From Chloroflexota bacterium (lineage in GTDB: Bacteria > Chloroflexota > UBA6077 > JADZDV01): DNA of 5,423 bases. Shown piece after piece: positions 5,202-5,423 of the stretch (the stretch's first letter is position 1; each line of letters opens with the position of its first letter). Location: NCBI GenBank assembly GCA_020850915.1, contig JADZDV010000103.1, positions 1 to 5,423 on the forward strand, read 5' to 3'. The position numbers were made by a program, and so were the translations under genes. The notes beneath the pieces were generated by a model. It worked only from the letters and a program-made list of their open reading frames with translations, was not told the origin of the DNA and made no database searches.

Positions 5202-5423
5202 ACGATGCCTGGAGGCTCGCGGCAGGTTGCGCGCGTTGAGCCGTCGTCACCCTTGTTTGGCTGTTGCAGGTCGGGGTGGACCAATGCCGCGGCCGCGCGT
5301 AAGCTCATCTGAGCAGGCGCACCGCCTTGCAGGAGGGAGCTGGCGGTCCTCTAGCCGCCCAGACAGGCGCGCCGGACGGCCTGCTACGGCTCTGGGAAAT
5401 GGCGCTTCGCGCGGCAGTCAACG

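Larger units (their letters stand above)
5088..5423. other. Non-coding right end of the window
   Basis: Beyond the cupin ribosome binding site and the possible promoter I see no convincing gene in these 336 bases. A minus-strand 53-codon frame (about 5308-5147) has no ribosome binding site and a low-complexity translation. A small stem is possible at 5340-5362 (GGCGG pairing with CCGCC around TCCTCTAG), which could end a transcript coming from outside. No tRNA fold was recognised. Confidence 0.5.

Noticed and set aside
5147..5308. 53-codon minus-strand gene upstream of the cupin
   Set aside because: There is no ribosome binding site and no recognisable domain, and it would overlap the possible promoter region.

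Overview
This is a high-GC bacterial segment with no rRNA, tRNA or CRISPR array that I can see. GC-rich codon use, small cupin and alpha-beta-barrel genes, G/C-rich intergenic palindromes and hairpin terminators without T-runs would fit Chloroflexota (Thermomicrobia-like) or another high-GC phylum. That placement is a guess, because no marker gene is present.

Layout. Bases 1-342 are repetitive DNA: a near-perfect 50-bp inverted repeat around a 51-bp spacer, followed by six tandem copies of a G-rich 36-bp unit. Bases 343-706 hold a probable sigma70-type promoter and a long leader. Bases 707-2375 encode the ATPase and permease of a NitT/TauT/SsuBC-type ABC importer, separated by one base and followed by a strong hairpin. 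No substrate-binding protein gene is in the window, so the substrate is unknown.

Bases 2484-2753 contain a short coding-like stretch with its own ribosome binding site but a TAG at codon 6, probably a decayed gene. Bases 2754-4289 are a degenerate insertion sequence of about 1.5 kb. It has imperfect inverted ends and a minus-strand DDE transposase of the Mutator-like type. The transposase is broken by two in-frame stops and a one-base frameshift in a G-run. The long open frame that covers most of it begins out of frame and should not be taken as an intact protein.

Bases 4383-5087 carry a small minus-strand gene pair, transcribed right to left: a 98-aa single-domain cupin, then a 95-aa protein resembling dimeric alpha-beta barrel (antibiotic biosynthesis monooxygenase-like) proteins, then a 12-bp hairpin. 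The cupin stop codon lies inside an 18-bp tandem repeat. Bases 5088-5423 hold a possible promoter flanked by two GTGAATTC direct repeats and no convincing gene.

How it fits together: two ordinary gene modules, an importer and a small cupin/barrel operon, are separated by a graveyard of a decayed gene and a dead IS and flanked on the left by a G-rich repeat locus. I did not find a clear new defence or mobile system. The most unusual structure is the inverted repeat joined to the 36-bp array.
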